Shown here: piece by piece, positions 7,970 to 8,014 of the stretch
Layout of the letters: each line of letters opens with the position of its first letter
Position numbering within the stretch: position 1 is the stretch's first letter
Assembly (NCBI GenBank): GCA_021798395.1
Contig: JAJZHS010000104.1
Coordinates: 1-8,014, forward strand
DNA: 8,014 nucleotides
Direction: 5' to 3'
Origin: Pseudomonadota bacterium
GTDB lineage: Bacteria; Pseudomonadota; Gammaproteobacteria; Burkholderiales; Burkholderiaceae_C
Position numbers and translations under genes: made by a program
The notes under the pieces: generated by a model
Seen by the model: the letters and a program-made list of their open reading frames with translations, nothing else
Database searches by the model: none
Told to the model about the DNA's origin: nothing

Positions 7970-8014
7970 ATGGCCGCCACCGCATTCGCCTCGCCCGCCG
8001 TGCAGCGCGCCGGC
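7970..8014 (+). CDS. Start of an unidentified gene, 15 codons, cut by right window edge
   Basis: An ATG 13 bases after the glutamine-synthetase-family stop codon is preceded by GAGGA (7958-7962) with 7-base spacing, and the frame stays open to the edge. The visible residues are MAATAFASPAVQRAG, too few to assign a family. The spacing indicates co-transcription with the upstream gene. Enzymes commonly next to PuuA-like genes, such as a gamma-glutamyl hydrolase, another ligase, an aminotransferase or an aldehyde dehydrogenase, are possible by context only. Confidence 0.6.
   Translation, partial: MAATAFASPAVQRAG

Noticed and set aside
6586..7980. A 464-residue minus-strand open frame opposite the glutamine-synthetase-family gene
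   Set aside because: His/Arg/Val/Asp-rich shadow without motifs; the plus frame has all the catalytic residues of the family.

Overview
The window comes from a very GC-rich bacterium. Codon third positions are almost all G or C, which also produces long meaningless open frames opposite the real genes. The proteins look proteobacterial: the substrate-binding protein is a Sec-exported periplasmic protein with no lipobox, implying a Gram-negative cell. The gene families fit a high-GC gamma- or betaproteobacterium, for example a Lysobacter/Xanthomonas relative or a burkholderial species. That placement is an impression from protein style, not a computed result.

Left part (1-5203, all on the minus strand, so read right to left): an XRE-cupin regulator (4631-5203), then a complete BMP-family ABC importer. 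The importer consists of a double-NBD ATPase (3018-4544), two overlapping permeases (1976-3031 and 1069-1983), and a periplasmic binding protein that starts at 1017 and runs off the left edge. BMP-family importers generally carry nucleosides or related purine compounds. The tight overlaps make this an operon.

Middle (5204-5358): a divergent intergenic region with a perfect 34-bp palindrome at 5240-5273, centred on TTATAA. It is the obvious candidate operator for the XRE-cupin protein and would control both directions. On the plus strand follows a BenE-family permease (5359-6519). A BenE-type permease divergent from an XRE-cupin regulator is, from memory, also the arrangement of ydcO-ydcN(sutR) in E. 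coli. Here the pair is joined to a nucleoside-type ABC importer.

Right part (6520-8014, plus strand): a regulatory gap with a sigma70-like promoter whose spacer holds a perfect 14-bp palindrome, plus a degraded copy of that palindrome 52 bp upstream. Then comes a glutamine-synthetase-family enzyme of the gamma-glutamyl-amine type (6619-7956) and, 13 bp later, the first 15 codons of another gene. This looks like the start of a separate amine/nitrogen catabolic operon.

Overall the window is a nitrogen-compound uptake and utilisation locus. I see no RNA genes, mobile elements, CRISPR arrays or phage genes. No radically new system is evident; the most interesting content is regulatory: the two palindromes and the unusual regulon they imply.
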